In this document: positions 42,045-50,937 of the stretch, one piece after another
Layout: each line of letters starts with the position of its first letter
Numbering within the stretch: position 1 is the stretch's first letter
Assembly: GCA_900547035.1 (NCBI GenBank)
Contig: URFM01000011.1
Span: 1-64,000 of the forward strand
Reading direction: 5' to 3'
Source: an uncultured Clostridium sp.
GTDB taxonomy: Bacteria; Bacillota; Clostridia; Lachnospirales; Lachnospiraceae
Length of the DNA stretch: 64,000 nt
Position numbers and translations under genes: made by a program
Notes under the pieces: generated by a model
The model's input: the letters and a program-made list of their open reading frames with translations, nothing else
Told to the model about the DNA's origin: nothing
Database searches by the model: none

Positions 42045-42827
42045 ATGATTTTAGCAATCGACATGGGCAACACCAATACCGTCATCGGCGGCATTGACGA
42101 AAACAAAACGTATTTTATTGAGCGGGTCACCACAGACCACAGCCGCACAGACACAGAATACGCCGTCAGCTTTAAAAATATTCTGGAGATGAACCACATC
42201 CTTCCTTCCCAGATTGAAGGGGCTATCCTCTCATCCGTCGTACCTCCTTTAAATACCACCATCCTGCGGGCAGCCCAGAAGGTCACCGGGCATAAGCCCC
42301 TCTTAGTAGGCTCCGGTATGAAAACCGGCATCAACATTCTCATGGACAACCCCAAAACCGTAGGCAGCGATATGATCGTGGATGCGGTGGCCGCCAGCCA
42401 TGAGCATCCTCTTCCTTTGGTAGTGATCGATATGGGAACCGCCACTACCATGAGCGCGGTGGACCAGAAAGGCAATTACATCGGCGGCGTCATTCTGCCG
42501 GGCCTGAAGGTTTCACTGGATTCCTTAAGCGGAAAAACGGCCCAGCTGCCCTACATCAGCCTGGAAGTACCGGATAAAATCATTGGAAAAAATACCATCG
42601 ACTGCATGCGGGCAGGCATTATCTACGGAAATGTGGAGATGATCGACGGCATCCTGGACCGGATGGCTGCGGAGCTGGGCTGCGAACCCACGGTCATCGC
42701 CACCGGAGGCCTTGCCCGGTTCATCACTCCCCTGTGCAGGCACAAGATCATCTACGATGACGCCCTGCTGTTAAAGGGGCTGCTGATTCTTTACCGCAAG
42801 AACACAGCTGAGCACAACTGGAAATAA
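42045..42827 (+). CDS. coaX: Type III pantothenate kinase
   Basis: A 260-residue ASKHA-fold kinase that phosphorylates pantothenate, the first step to coenzyme A. LAIDMGNTNTVIGG (about 3-16) is the phosphate motif; LVVIDMGTATTMSAVD (about 124-139) and VIATGGLARFITPL (about 224-237) complete the fold. The family is not feedback-inhibited by CoA. GGAAAGGAG precedes the ATG. It is divergent from coaBC, so two CoA genes share one intergenic repeat. Confidence 0.96.
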   Translation: MILAIDMGNTNTVIGGIDENKTYFIERVTTDHSRTDTEYAVSFKNILEMNHILPSQIEGAILSSVVPPLNTTILRAAQKVTGHKPLLVGSGMKTGINILMDNPKTVGSDMIVDAVAASHEHPLPLVVIDMGTATTMSAVDQKGNYIGGVILPGLKVSLDSLSGKTAQLPYISLEVPDKIIGKNTIDCMRAGIIYGNVEMIDGILDRMAAELGCEPTVIATGGLARFITPLCRHKIIYDDALLLKGLLILYRKNTAEHNWK

Positions 42828-42866
42828 TTTCAAATTCTCTCCCGTATAATTCCGCCTAAAAACGCC

Positions 42867-42898
42867 CATCATTCATTTATATCCAAAAATGAATGATG
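42867..42898. repeat. Perfect 12-bp inverted repeat just before the sigG ribosome-binding site
   Basis: CATCATTCATTT (42867-42878) and AAATGAATGATG (42887-42898) with an 8-nt loop; CGGAGG begins right after the right arm at 42899. It has no T-run, so it is more likely a 5' element affecting sigG translation or mRNA stability than a terminator. Confidence 0.65.
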
Positions 42899-42912
42899 CG
42901 GAGGTAACGCCA

Positions 42913-43689
42913 ATGGCTGTTTACAAAGTGGAAATATGCGGGGTCAACACCTCTAAGCTTCCTCTTCTTACCAGTGAAGAAAAGGAAGCTTTATTCAAGC
43001 GGATTCTGGATGGCGACCAGGAAGCCAGGGAGCAGTATATCAAGGGAAATCTCCGCCTGGTTTTAAGCGTCATCCAGCGTTTCACCGGCAGTCAGGAGAA
43101 CATTGACGACCTTTTTCAAATTGGCTGCATCGGTCTTATTAAAGCCATTGATAATTTCGATATTACCCAAAACGTCAAGTTTTCCACATACGCCGTTCCC
43201 ATGATTCTGGGGGAAGTGCGACGGTATCTCAGAGATAACAATTCCATCCGGGTCAGCCGTTCTTTAAGAGATACGGCCTATAAGGCCATCTATGCCAGGG
43301 AGCAGCTAACCCGGACAGGTTCCAAGGAGCCTTCCCTCTCGGAAATCGCCCAGGAGGTGGGCGTTACTAAAGAAGAAATCACCTATGCCCTGGATGCCAT
43401 CCAGACGCCCATGAGCCTTTACGAGCCGGTCTACAGCGATGGGGGCGATCCCCTCTACGTCATGGACCAGATCAGCGACAAGAAAAATTTGGAGGAAAAT
43501 TGGGTGGAGGACTTATCCTTGGGAGAAGCTATGAACCGTCTTCCCGAACGTGAACGCCACATTATCGATATGCGCTTTTTTGAAGGAAAAACTCAGACGG
43601 AGGTTGCCCAGGAGATTCATATTTCCCAGGCTCAGGTTTCCCGCCTGGAAAAAAACGCGTTAAAATCCATGAAAAACTATCTTGCCTGA
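42913..43689 (+). CDS. sigG: Forespore RNA polymerase sigma factor SigG
   Basis: A 258-residue sigma-70 factor. The N-terminus MAVYKVEICGVNTSKLPLLT is the diagnostic SigG start, which other sporulation sigma factors lack. Region 2 contains DDLFQIGCIGLIKAIDNFD and KFSTYAVPMILGEVRRYLRDN; region 4 has MRFFEGKTQTEVAQEIHISQAQVSRLEK. It directs late forespore transcription. I use ATG 42913 with CGGAGGTAAC upstream; the earlier ATG at 42889 lies in a hairpin. Normally it follows sigE, but here it follows coaX, so it is a separated locus. Confidence 0.94.
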   Translation: MAVYKVEICGVNTSKLPLLTSEEKEALFKRILDGDQEAREQYIKGNLRLVLSVIQRFTGSQENIDDLFQIGCIGLIKAIDNFDITQNVKFSTYAVPMILGEVRRYLRDNNSIRVSRSLRDTAYKAIYAREQLTRTGSKEPSLSEIAQEVGVTKEEITYALDAIQTPMSLYEPVYSDGGDPLYVMDQISDKKNLEENWVEDLSLGEAMNRLPERERHIIDMRFFEGKTQTEVAQEIHISQAQVSRLEKNALKSMKNYLA

Positions 43690-43752
43690 CTCTCTCCCTC
43701 CCATTGCCCGAAGCCTGTCGATTGATCCTGGAGAGAATCCCCTAAAAAGGCA

Positions 43753-43781
43753 TTGGACTTTGTCCGGGTCTATGGTAATAT
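43753..43781 (+). promoter_or_regulatory. Promoter of the adenylation/carrier/condensation gene
   Basis: TTGGAC (43753-43758), 17-bp spacer, TAATAT (43776-43781), 43 bp before the start codon at 43825. GGAGGG precedes that ATG. Confidence 0.7.
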
Positions 43782-43824
43782 ATGGATGTAGCCATTCTTT
43801 TATAAAGGAGGGAAATCCAGCCAT

Positions 43825-46800
43825 ATGATTACCAGTGAAAATACAAAAACCATCTATGATCTGGTTCAAAATGCCGGCCGGGAGTATGGAGACGCAACTT
43901 TTCTGCGCTATGAGGACAATGATGTCATCTACGATGTGTCCTTCGCCCAGTTTTCCGCCCAATGTCAGTCCATCGCTTCCTGGGTGCGGGCTCAGGAGGC
44001 AAGGCTTGGAAGAAAAATCCATGTCGCTCTGCTCGGCACCAGCAGCCACCACTATCTGGCGGTTCTTTTAGGCGTCATGTGCGCCGGCAGCGTATCCGTT
44101 CCTCTGGATATTCAAGTCAATCTGGACACCTTAACCGACTGTCTGAACCGCTCTGATGTAGACATTCTGTTCTACGATTGGGAACAGCACACCCTGGCAG
44201 AGGCGGCCTTTGAACGCTGTCCCGGCCTCTCATCCTGCATTTCCCTGCAGCATGGACGACATGCCTACTGCTCGGACAACATTCTGAAGGAATATTCCGG
44301 TCAATCCGTTCTGCCCGGAGCCGGACCGGAAGACCTGGCCATGATTCTCTTTACCTCTGGCACAACCGGCAAGGGAAAGGGCGTTATGCTGTCTCAGGGT
44401 AATCTCATCGACAACACCTTCTGCACCACGGAAAATATCAAGCCCGGGGAGGAGGTTTATCTGAACATTCTTCCCATTCACCACGTATTCTGCATCAACG
44501 GAGACATTCTGCTGTCCCTGCGCTACGGCAATATTCTGTGCCTGAACCGGGACCTCTCCAAGCTGACCGACCACCTTCTTTTGTTCCAGCCTACCGTGTT
44601 CCGTTCCGTACCCATGATCGCCAAATCCTTACTGGGCCGAATCGCCATTCTGGCCAAGCAAAATCCAGACAAGCCCATAGAGGAGATCCGGGATTCCGTT
44701 CTGGGTAAGCGCCTTCACCGCATTGTCAGCGGCGGCGGTTATCTGGCTCCGGATTTGGCCAAGAATTACCGTAAGCTTGGCATTTCCATCGCCCAGGGCT
44801 ATGGAATGAGCGAGTGCTCTCCCAAAATTTCCGCCCCCGACTGGTCCCGGCCGGACACCATCGCCTCCGTGGGCCGCATTGTGGACGGCTGCCAGGTGCG
44901 CATTGTAGACGGAGAAATCCAGGTAAAGAGTCCTTCCGTAATGATGGGATACTACAAGGATCCGGAACGCACCGCCGAAGCTCTGACCGAAGACGGATGG
45001 CTGCGCACCGGCGATTTGGGCTATGTGGACGAAGAAGGATTTCTTTATCTCACCGGCCGTAAGAAAAATCTTATTATTCTCAGCAACGGGGAAAATGTAG
45101 CTCCAGAACAGTTGGAATACATGTTTGAGGACGAGAGGCTCATCGCCGATATTCTGGTCTTTGAGGAAAACGACGCCATCGCCGCCGAGGTTTATCCCAA
45201 CTTTCCCTATGCCCAGGCCGCCGGCATCACGGATATCAATGCCGCCATTCAGGAGATTATCAAAAAGCACAATCAAGACCTTCCTTCCTACAAGAAGATC
45301 CTGATCTGTCATCTGAGGGACGTACCTTTTGAAAAGACCTCCTCCAAGAAAATCATCCGCCCGGCCTATTTTATCCAGAAAAAAGAGGAAGCCCGGCAGA
45401 TGGCCAGCCTGAAGCTGCCGAAAAATGAACTCCAGACCAAACTCTACGAGCTGGCGGCAGCCGCCCTCGGACACCGCCGCTTCGGCGTTGATACGGATCT
45501 GTATGAAGCGGGACTGGATTCCCTGGGAAGCGTTCTGCTCCTTTCCGATCTGTCCTCCGCTCTGAAAGTTTCCATCACATTGGACGATTTGATGAGCTGC
45601 TCCACCATCGAAAAGCTGGAGGCTCTTTGTCTTTCTTCCGGCGAAACAAGCAAGGTGGATTATAGCGTAAGGCCTGTTTATCCCCTTACCAACCTTCAGA
45701 TTTATTTCGCATATGTAATGAAGGGAAATACCACCGCCAACCTGCCCTTTTTCTTCCGTCTGGATCCGTCGGTGGACCTGGAAAAGCTGAAACAATCCGT
45801 GGAAGAGCTGTTTGAAATCCATCCCGGGCTGAAATCCGGCATCTGGATGGGCGAAAAAGCCTACCAGAACTTCCGCGACGACAGCCGGAAGGCGGATATC
45901 CCCATTGTTACCCTCACGGACGCCCAGTGGGAGGAAGTCCGGCCCACCCTGTTAAAACCCTACTACTATCTGGAAGGAGAGCCCCTCTACCACATCGGCA
46001 TCTACCGGACGGATTCGGCCAACTACCTGTATTTTGACATCGCCCACATCGTGGGAGACGGTATGACCATGAATATCCTTCTGGAGGATTTAAACAATCT
46101 CTATCTGGGAAATCCTGTGGAAAAGGAGTCCTACACCCTCTTTGAGTACGTGCTGGACGAAAAGGACCGGGAAGCCAGAGGCATGCGGGAACGGGATGTA
46201 AAATACTTCCAGGATCTGATGAAGGACTTCCGTATCCGCAAGAGTATCTTAAACCGCCGGGATTTTCACAGTCTGGACCATGGAATTGACGCCGCGTTAA
46301 AGGGGCCCTTCCATCGGCTGAACCGCAAAAAGGTAACCGCTTTCTGCCATCAGAACGGCGTGTCGGAAAATGTGGTGTTCCTCACAGCCTACAACTACTG
46401 CATCGGCATCTTTTCCGGCGAAAAGGATACCATATCTTCCAGTATCCACAGCGGAAGAACGGACAGCCGCTGGAGACGGCTGGCTGGCCCCCTGTTCCTT
46501 ACATACCTGTTCCGCTATACTAACATTCCTCACGAGACGGTTCCCCAGCTGTTAAAGCGGATGGGACGTCAGATTATGGAGAGCATGCGCTGCCACATTT
46601 CCACCCTTCACGGGGATGAAATGTTTTTCCAATACCAGGGGGATATCTTAAATATTGATACCATCGGAGGAGCTCCTGCCAAGCGCCAGAAGGTACAGCT
46701 GGATTCCCTTCCCTTCCATCTCCAGATATTCTGCAGCAACGAGGGCTACACCTATGAACTCCGTTACTGGGAAAACCGGTTTGACCGAGAGCAGCTGGTC

Positions 46801-47427
46801 ATCTTTATGACCTGCCTGGAGCGGATTGTTGAGGCCATGCTGGAGGAACCCTCTGTTCGCCGGTTAAAAAAGCACCTGCCGGAGATTCTCTTCCCCAAAC
46901 ATTACACCATCAAAGCCAGCGCCGTCAACCGCCTGGCCGGTTTCCGCCTGATTAACGATGTGGCGGAGGATATGGATGTGAAGGCCTACGTTCTGGACGA
47001 TTCCTGCTTAAAGCAGCCCTACGGCGGATGGGGGAGTCTCTACATTCTGGACCACCCCACCCTAGGATGGAAGGACAAGGTGACCAGCCCCTACAGCCCC
47101 GGAATCCTCTATCAGACCGGACTGACCGCCCGGATTCTGCCGGACGGAACCCTGGATTTGCTGGAGCAGGGGGGCCGCACCGTTATGGTGGAACGGCTTA
47201 CCGGCAGAAGCTTCATCGACCTCTACTCCCTGGAGCGAGTTCTCTCCTCCCTGGAGGGCATCCACAAAGCCGAGGCCTATGTACGCTGGGGCGAGGAACA
47301 TAAGCCGGTGCTGACCGCAGACCTCTACTGCAGCCAGGAGCCGGATTTGGACCGGGTAAATAAATATCTGGAAAGCCGATGGGATAAGAGTCTGCTGCCG
47401 GTGGAATTTCGGGTAATTAAAGATTAA
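43825..47427 (+). CDS. NRPS-like protein: acyl-activating A domain, carrier, condensation domain and degenerate A-tail
   Basis: A 1200-residue multidomain enzyme. An acyl-CoA-synthetase-like adenylation domain (1 to about 515) carries LFTSGTTGKGKGVML (about 173), GYGMSECSP (about 325), LRTGDLGYVDEEGFLYLTGRKKNLI (about 393) and a C-terminal SSKKI Lys (about 510). A carrier (about 530-600) has GLDSLGS with the phosphopantetheine Ser near 566. A condensation-type domain (about 613-1030) has AHIVGDGM, where the first His of HHxxxDG is Ala but the catalytic second His stays. The last 130 residues resemble only the C-terminal subdomain of an A domain. It probably joins an acyl group to an amine and releases it. 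No thioesterase or reductase is present. Confidence 0.85.
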   Translation: MITSENTKTIYDLVQNAGREYGDATFLRYEDNDVIYDVSFAQFSAQCQSIASWVRAQEARLGRKIHVALLGTSSHHYLAVLLGVMCAGSVSVPLDIQVNLDTLTDCLNRSDVDILFYDWEQHTLAEAAFERCPGLSSCISLQHGRHAYCSDNILKEYSGQSVLPGAGPEDLAMILFTSGTTGKGKGVMLSQGNLIDNTFCTTENIKPGEEVYLNILPIHHVFCINGDILLSLRYGNILCLNRDLSKLTDHLLLFQPTVFRSVPMIAKSLLGRIAILAKQNPDKPIEEIRDSVLGKRLHRIVSGGGYLAPDLAKNYRKLGISIAQGYGMSECSPKISAPDWSRPDTIASVGRIVDGCQVRIVDGEIQVKSPSVMMGYYKDPERTAEALTEDGWLRTGDLGYVDEEGFLYLTGRKKNLIILSNGENVAPEQLEYMFEDERLIADILVFEENDAIAAEVYPNFPYAQAAGITDINAAIQEIIKKHNQDLPSYKKILICHLRDVPFEKTSSKKIIRPAYFIQKKEEARQMASLKLPKNELQTKLYELAAAALGHRRFGVDTDLYEAGLDSLGSVLLLSDLSSALKVSITLDDLMSCSTIEKLEALCLSSGETSKVDYSVRPVYPLTNLQIYFAYVMKGNTTANLPFFFRLDPSVDLEKLKQSVEELFEIHPGLKSGIWMGEKAYQNFRDDSRKADIPIVTLTDAQWEEVRPTLLKPYYYLEGEPLYHIGIYRTDSANYLYFDIAHIVGDGMTMNILLEDLNNLYLGNPVEKESYTLFEYVLDEKDREARGMRERDVKYFQDLMKDFRIRKSILNRRDFHSLDHGIDAALKGPFHRLNRKKVTAFCHQNGVSENVVFLTAYNYCIGIFSGEKDTISSSIHSGRTDSRWRRLAGPLFLTYLFRYTNIPHETVPQLLKRMGRQIMESMRCHISTLHGDEMFFQYQGDILNIDTIGGAPAKRQKVQLDSLPFHLQIFCSNEGYTYELRYWENRFDREQLVIFMTCLERIVEAMLEEPSVRRLKKHLPEILFPKHYTIKASAVNRLAGFRLINDVAEDMDVKAYVLDDSCLKQPYGGWGSLYILDHPTLGWKDKVTSPYSPGILYQTGLTARILPDGTLDLLEQGGRTVMVERLTGRSFIDLYSLERVLSSLEGIHKAEAYVRWGEEHKPVLTADLYCSQEPDLDRVNKYLESRWDKSLLPVEFRVIKD

Positions 47428-47486
47428 CGGAATCTTGACCAGAGCAAAATAATGGTGACTATATGATTATAGCCTGAAAAAGATAA

Positions 47487-47535
47487 ATGCCTTGCTGGCA
47501 GCAGATGCACAGAAAAACGTTGCCATGCAAGGCAT
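47487..47535. repeat. Long imperfect hairpin downstream of the NRPS-like gene
   Basis: ATGCCTTGC-TGGCA (47487-47500) pairs with TGCCA-TGCAAGGCAT (47521-47535) with one bulged base; the loop is 20 nt. It lies between two converging genes. No clear T-run follows, so terminator function is doubtful. Confidence 0.5.
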
Positions 47536-47578
47536 AGGCAAACCGGACAAAGGTCTCGTCCTCCCACATAAAAATATC

Positions 47579-48403
47579 CTATTTCTGTCCGTCTCCGGCA
47601 GCAAGCACCGCTTCCGCGATCTCCCTTCCGGTGGCACACCAGATATTCCGTTTGTTCACCTCCGCCAGAATCCGTTCCAGCATAAAAATCCTTCCCGGCG
47701 TCCCGATGATCTGCGGATCCACCTTCAAAGTAAAGCAGTATCCTTCCTCACAGCATGCCTCCAGCTCCCAGAGCCAGTTGTCCAGCACCTCATCGTAGAC
47801 GGCAATCCTGGATTTGCCGGATGGAAAGGAGGGGCCAAAAGCAAAGTAGGGGAAATCCTGGGTTTCCCAGCGCATGGGAATCTCCACCAGTTTTGCCTCC
47901 GGTCTCACATAAGGCAGATCCCGGTCAAAGAAGGAATTGTCATAGAGAAATCCCTCCTCCTCCAAAAGTCCGGCAGTCTCTACCGTACAGTCTCCCTCCG
48001 GCAGCCGGAAGCCCGCAGGACGTTTTCCCGTAACCCGCTCCAGGGCCTCGATTCCCTTTTTCAGTACCTTACGCTGCTCCTCTGCCGCCAGGCCCGCGAA
48101 ATCCTCATGGGCATATCCGTGAAGGGCGACTTCGTGTCCCTGGGCCGCAATCTCCCGCACTTCCTGAGGATAGTCCTCCGCCGCCATTCCCGGAATAAAG
48201 AAGGTGGCCCGGATCCCATACTCTTTCAGTGTTTCCAGAACCCGGAGCAGCCCCCTATGGGTTCCGTAAGTTCCCATAGACGTATTCTTGGGGGAACGAT
48301 AGGAATCACCCATGCTGTGCCAGATATATTCATTATCCAGCTCCACGGTAATCATAGCGATAGCCGTTCCCTTTTCCGATTTCATCTTCCGCTGTTCTCT
48401 CAT
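47579..48403 (-). CDS. Polysaccharide deacetylase-fold (CE4/PuuE-like) protein
   Basis: A 274-residue NodB-fold protein without a signal peptide, hence cytoplasmic. AMITVELDNEYIW holds the first catalytic Asp, and GHEVALHGYAHEDFAGL the metal His pair (H-x3-H). Later RLPEGDCTVETAGLLEEEGFLYDNS and FTLKVDPQIIGTPGRIFMLERIL match the PuuE/allantoinase-like branch. That branch can deacylate or open cyclic amides and imides rather than glycans. ATG 48403 has TTAGGAGGAGGG upstream. It is 11 bp downstream of a paralogue, probably in one operon. Confidence 0.82.
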   Translation of the reverse strand: MREQRKMKSEKGTAIAMITVELDNEYIWHSMGDSYRSPKNTSMGTYGTHRGLLRVLETLKEYGIRATFFIPGMAAEDYPQEVREIAAQGHEVALHGYAHEDFAGLAAEEQRKVLKKGIEALERVTGKRPAGFRLPEGDCTVETAGLLEEEGFLYDNSFFDRDLPYVRPEAKLVEIPMRWETQDFPYFAFGPSFPSGKSRIAVYDEVLDNWLWELEACCEEGYCFTLKVDPQIIGTPGRIFMLERILAEVNKRNIWCATGREIAEAVLAAGDGQK

Positions 48404-48414
48404 TTTCCCTCCTC

Positions 48415-49251
48415 CTAATACTCCTCTCTCCACCACGCCGCAATATCTTTCTGCGCGGCAAACCACACGTCCTTATGGCTCTTCATGTATACAATCAGCT
48501 CCTCCAGCATCTTAAGCCTTCCCGGAACCGCGATAATCTGCGGATGGAGCATGAAAACCATACAAAGGCCGCCCTGGCAGTAGCCGTCAAATTCGTGCTT
48601 CCAGTTATTTAAAATCCCCGTATAGTTGGACACCCGGCATTGTCCCTTGGGCCTTGGAGGAGCAAAGTTGTAGACAAAAGCCGGATAATCGTCCAGTTCC
48701 CATCTGGCCGGAATCTCAATAAAGTCCGAGGCTTCCCCATCAAACGCCGTCCGGTAAGGCCGGTCGTCCCCTCTCATGGAGCTGGAATACTCAAATCCCA
48801 TCTCATACCAGGTCTTCACATCCTCTATTGAGAAATCGCTGGAAGTGGCGCAAAAACCCACCGCTCTCTTTCCGATAATCCGTTCAAAAGATTCCTGACT
48901 TCGCTCGATGACCTTCTTCCACTCCTCCTTCGGACGGTCCGTAAACATTTTTTTCTCATGGTCGTAGCCGTGGAAGGCCACCTCATGGCCCAAACTGTCA
49001 ATCTTTTTTACCATATCCGGGTAGCGGTCCGCGATCTGTCCCGGCACATAGTAGGTGCAGGGAACCTGATAGTCTTTTGTCAATTCCAGGATCTTGTCCA
49101 CTCCCTGTTCGGGTCCGTAATTGCCGTAGGAATCGCTTCTGGGCAGCGTCACCGGCCTCCAGTTGTACAAAGAATTTCCGTCCACATGGATGGTAAAGGA
49201 AACCGCCATCCTGGCCCCATTGGGCCATTTAATACCTTCATATTCAATCAT
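48415..49251 (-). CDS. Polysaccharide deacetylase-fold (CE4/PuuE-like) protein, paralogue
   Basis: A 278-residue paralogue of the next gene. MAVSFTIHVDGNSLYNW carries the first Asp, GHEVAFHGYDHEKKMF the metal His pair, and CMVFMLHPQIIAVPGRLKMLEELI the C-terminal His motif. No signal peptide, so cytoplasmic; a cyclic amide, N-acyl amino acid or formamide substrate fits better than peptidoglycan. ATG 49251 has GGAGGTG upstream. It follows the truncated carrier gene at 49364, and both lie downstream of the LysR-type promoter at 49806. Confidence 0.82.
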   Translation of the reverse strand: MIEYEGIKWPNGARMAVSFTIHVDGNSLYNWRPVTLPRSDSYGNYGPEQGVDKILELTKDYQVPCTYYVPGQIADRYPDMVKKIDSLGHEVAFHGYDHEKKMFTDRPKEEWKKVIERSQESFERIIGKRAVGFCATSSDFSIEDVKTWYEMGFEYSSSMRGDDRPYRTAFDGEASDFIEIPARWELDDYPAFVYNFAPPRPKGQCRVSNYTGILNNWKHEFDGYCQGGLCMVFMLHPQIIAVPGRLKMLEELIVYMKSHKDVWFAAQKDIAAWWREEY

Positions 49252-49363
49252 GCTTGCACCTCCAGTCAGGAACAGCCGGCAAGTATCCCCCCGCCGGCCA
49301 TTCCATTCAGGCATATGCGCCTGTTGTTTCGCTATTATATTGTTTTTCCCTCCCCAAAAGGCA

Positions 49364-49594
49364 CTACAGACCAATCATAACCGCTACCGCGATGGCGATT
49401 ATGGAAATCACGCACCAGATCATAAACAGCGGGAATACGAATTTCACCCATTTCTGATAAGGAATACCCGCGATGCCCAGGGAAGCGATCAGGGTGCTGG
49501 ATACGGGGTAGAGCACGTTGCTCATTCCATCGCCGTACTGATATGCAAGAACCGCTACCTGACGGCTCAGTCCAATTACATCAGACAGAGGACT
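49364..49594 (-). pseudogene. C-terminal fragment of a YfcC-family carrier
   Basis: The last 77 codons of a YfcC-type transporter, from SPLSDVIGLSRQVAVLAYQYG to the stop. They align with the end of the intact paralogue at 4501 (SPLADILNVSKQGAILAAQFG; DGWSNTMYP versus DGMSNVLYP). The first 80 percent of the gene is gone. The junction at about 49594 abuts a C45 gene start. The frame upstream differs, so no fusion protein is made. Probably a carrier that once fed the deacetylases. Confidence 0.88.
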
Positions 49595-49722
49595 TTCTTC
49601 TCGAACGCCTTGGCATATCCTTTGCAAATGTTATCAATGCGGTCCTTCACCTGAGAACCGTGCTGGCGCCCGCGTTCGTAAGGATCCGAGGATTTGATAA
49701 AAATTTCTTTCATCTTCTCCAT
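49576..49722 (-). pseudogene. N-terminal fragment of a C45-family Ntn hydrolase
   Basis: Begins MEKMKEIFIKSSDPYERGRQ and continues HGSQVKDRIDNICKGYAKAFEKK. It is the typical N-terminus of C45 peptidase/acyltransferase genes, in which a G-x-x-x-G-x-x-H-G motif leads into a helix. After about 42 residues the homology ends at the deletion point (about 49594-49600), and six foreign codons lead to a stop at 49576. GGAGG lies 12 nt before the ATG. A strong promoter at 49806 still drives it. Related to, but not a copy of, the intact gene at 26720. Confidence 0.8.
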
Positions 49723-49805
49723 GGGTTGTGTTTACCTCCACCTTATTTTTCATTCTTCGGCCGAAGTGGGGGAACTTTTTTAATTTTGCTCTCCTCTGTA
49801 ACCCT

Positions 49806-49860
49806 ATTATAGCGCAGAGAGTACATAAGTCAAATTGGTGTTTTGGCATAAAAACATAAG
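49806..49860 (-). promoter_or_regulatory. Promoter of the deacetylase operon with LysR-type motif
   Basis: On the minus strand: TTGACT (49833-49828), 16-bp spacer, TATAAT (49811-49806). CTTATGTTTTTAT (49860-49848) ends 36 bp upstream of the -10, the same sequence and distance as at the M20 promoter. Confidence 0.75.
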
Positions 49861-49927
49861 TAATTTATTATTTCAAAATTCGATCTAGGCAGAACGCCTT
49901 TCCGGGCGGCCGGGTTGTTCCAAACCG

Positions 49928-50866
49928 CTACAGCTGGGACCACTTTCCCTGTTTCGCGTAGTCCCGGATCAGATCCGCAAAATACTTCATAGACTTTGTT
50001 TCATAAGAATCTTTCCGGCGAATGATACACAGGGTTGTGGCAAAATCCCCCTTATCCAGCCGAAAAAATACGCCTCTTTTTTGAGCAAAAGCAATGGTAT
50101 CCTGCAAAAGCGCGCAGCCGATGCCCGCCTGAACCAGATTGTACTGACTGGCGCCGTTGATCATCACCACGCTGCGGGGGTAAAAATTGTATGCCTCGTA
50201 AATGGAATTGAGCCAGCCTGCGGAGCGCTGCTTGGAGGGGGTTGTGATAAAGGGATCATCCTTGACCCGGTTTAGATCCACCGGAGGGCGCAGACGCCAG
50301 TCCAGAATCCCGCCCGTTTCCTCCGCCAGCGGATGATTTGGCGGCACCGCCAGCAGGCAGTTATAGCAAAACAGCGGCTCATAAACCAGCTCCTTCCTGG
50401 TCTTCACATTTACGTCAGCCTCCTGCATCACAAATGCCATGTCCAGCTTTCCTTCAGCCACGATCTTCTCAAACCCCAAATAAGAATGGGTGTCCACCTG
50501 CAGCTGGATTTTGGGAAATTTCTCACGCCATCTCGGCAGAATAATCGGCAGAAAATGGGCGGCGCGGTTGACGGAAATACCGATCTTCAAAATACCGGAG
50601 GTCTCATTTCTCACATCCAGAAGCTCCTTTTTCAAGCTTTCTTCAATCAGAAGCTGCTTTCTTCCGGCTTCAATCAGAAGTTTTCCCTCATAAGAAAGAC
50701 TCAGCCCTCCCTCCCTGCGTTCAAAGATCTGAATCCCGTACTTTTTTTCCATCGCCGAAATCACCTGGCTTAAGGCCGGCTGGGTGATGTAAAGCTGTTT
50801 GGCCGCTTCGGTAATGGAGCCCAGTTCCGATACCTTCAGCAGATATTCCAGTTTTTTTAATTCCAT
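49928..50866 (-). CDS. LysR-family transcriptional regulator
   Basis: A 312-residue regulator. The N-terminal winged helix reads LKKLEYLLKVSELGSITEAAKQLYITQPALSQVISAMEKKYGIQIFERREGG (about 3-54). The effector domain shows the two-lobed periplasmic-binding fold (TSGILKIGISVNRAAHFLPIIL and later GASQYNLVQAGIGCALLQDTIAF). ATG 50866 has GAGAGGTG upstream. It is divergent from the M20/ornithine-cyclodeaminase genes. Identical 13-bp motifs lie ahead of those genes and of the deacetylase operon, so it likely controls both. Confidence 0.92.
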   Translation of the reverse strand: MELKKLEYLLKVSELGSITEAAKQLYITQPALSQVISAMEKKYGIQIFERREGGLSLSYEGKLLIEAGRKQLLIEESLKKELLDVRNETSGILKIGISVNRAAHFLPIILPRWREKFPKIQLQVDTHSYLGFEKIVAEGKLDMAFVMQEADVNVKTRKELVYEPLFCYNCLLAVPPNHPLAEETGGILDWRLRPPVDLNRVKDDPFITTPSKQRSAGWLNSIYEAYNFYPRSVVMINGASQYNLVQAGIGCALLQDTIAFAQKRGVFFRLDKGDFATTLCIIRRKDSYETKSMKYFADLIRDYAKQGKWSQL

Positions 50867-50898
50867 AAACAAAAACACCTCTCTTTTTCTTTTTTTCT

Positions 50899-50927
50899 AT
50901 CATACATATCTGAGTGCGTTTTTTCAA
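50899..50927 (-). promoter_or_regulatory. Promoter of the lysR gene
   Basis: On the minus strand: TTGAAA (50927-50922), 17-bp spacer, TATGAT (50904-50899). It is back to back with the M20 promoter. Confidence 0.6.
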
Positions 50928-50937
50928 TAATTAAATT

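Noticed and set aside
49364..49627. 87-codon frame read as an independent small membrane protein
   Set aside because: Its sequence aligns only with the last fifth of YfcC carriers and the upstream part belongs to another gene; it is a fragment.
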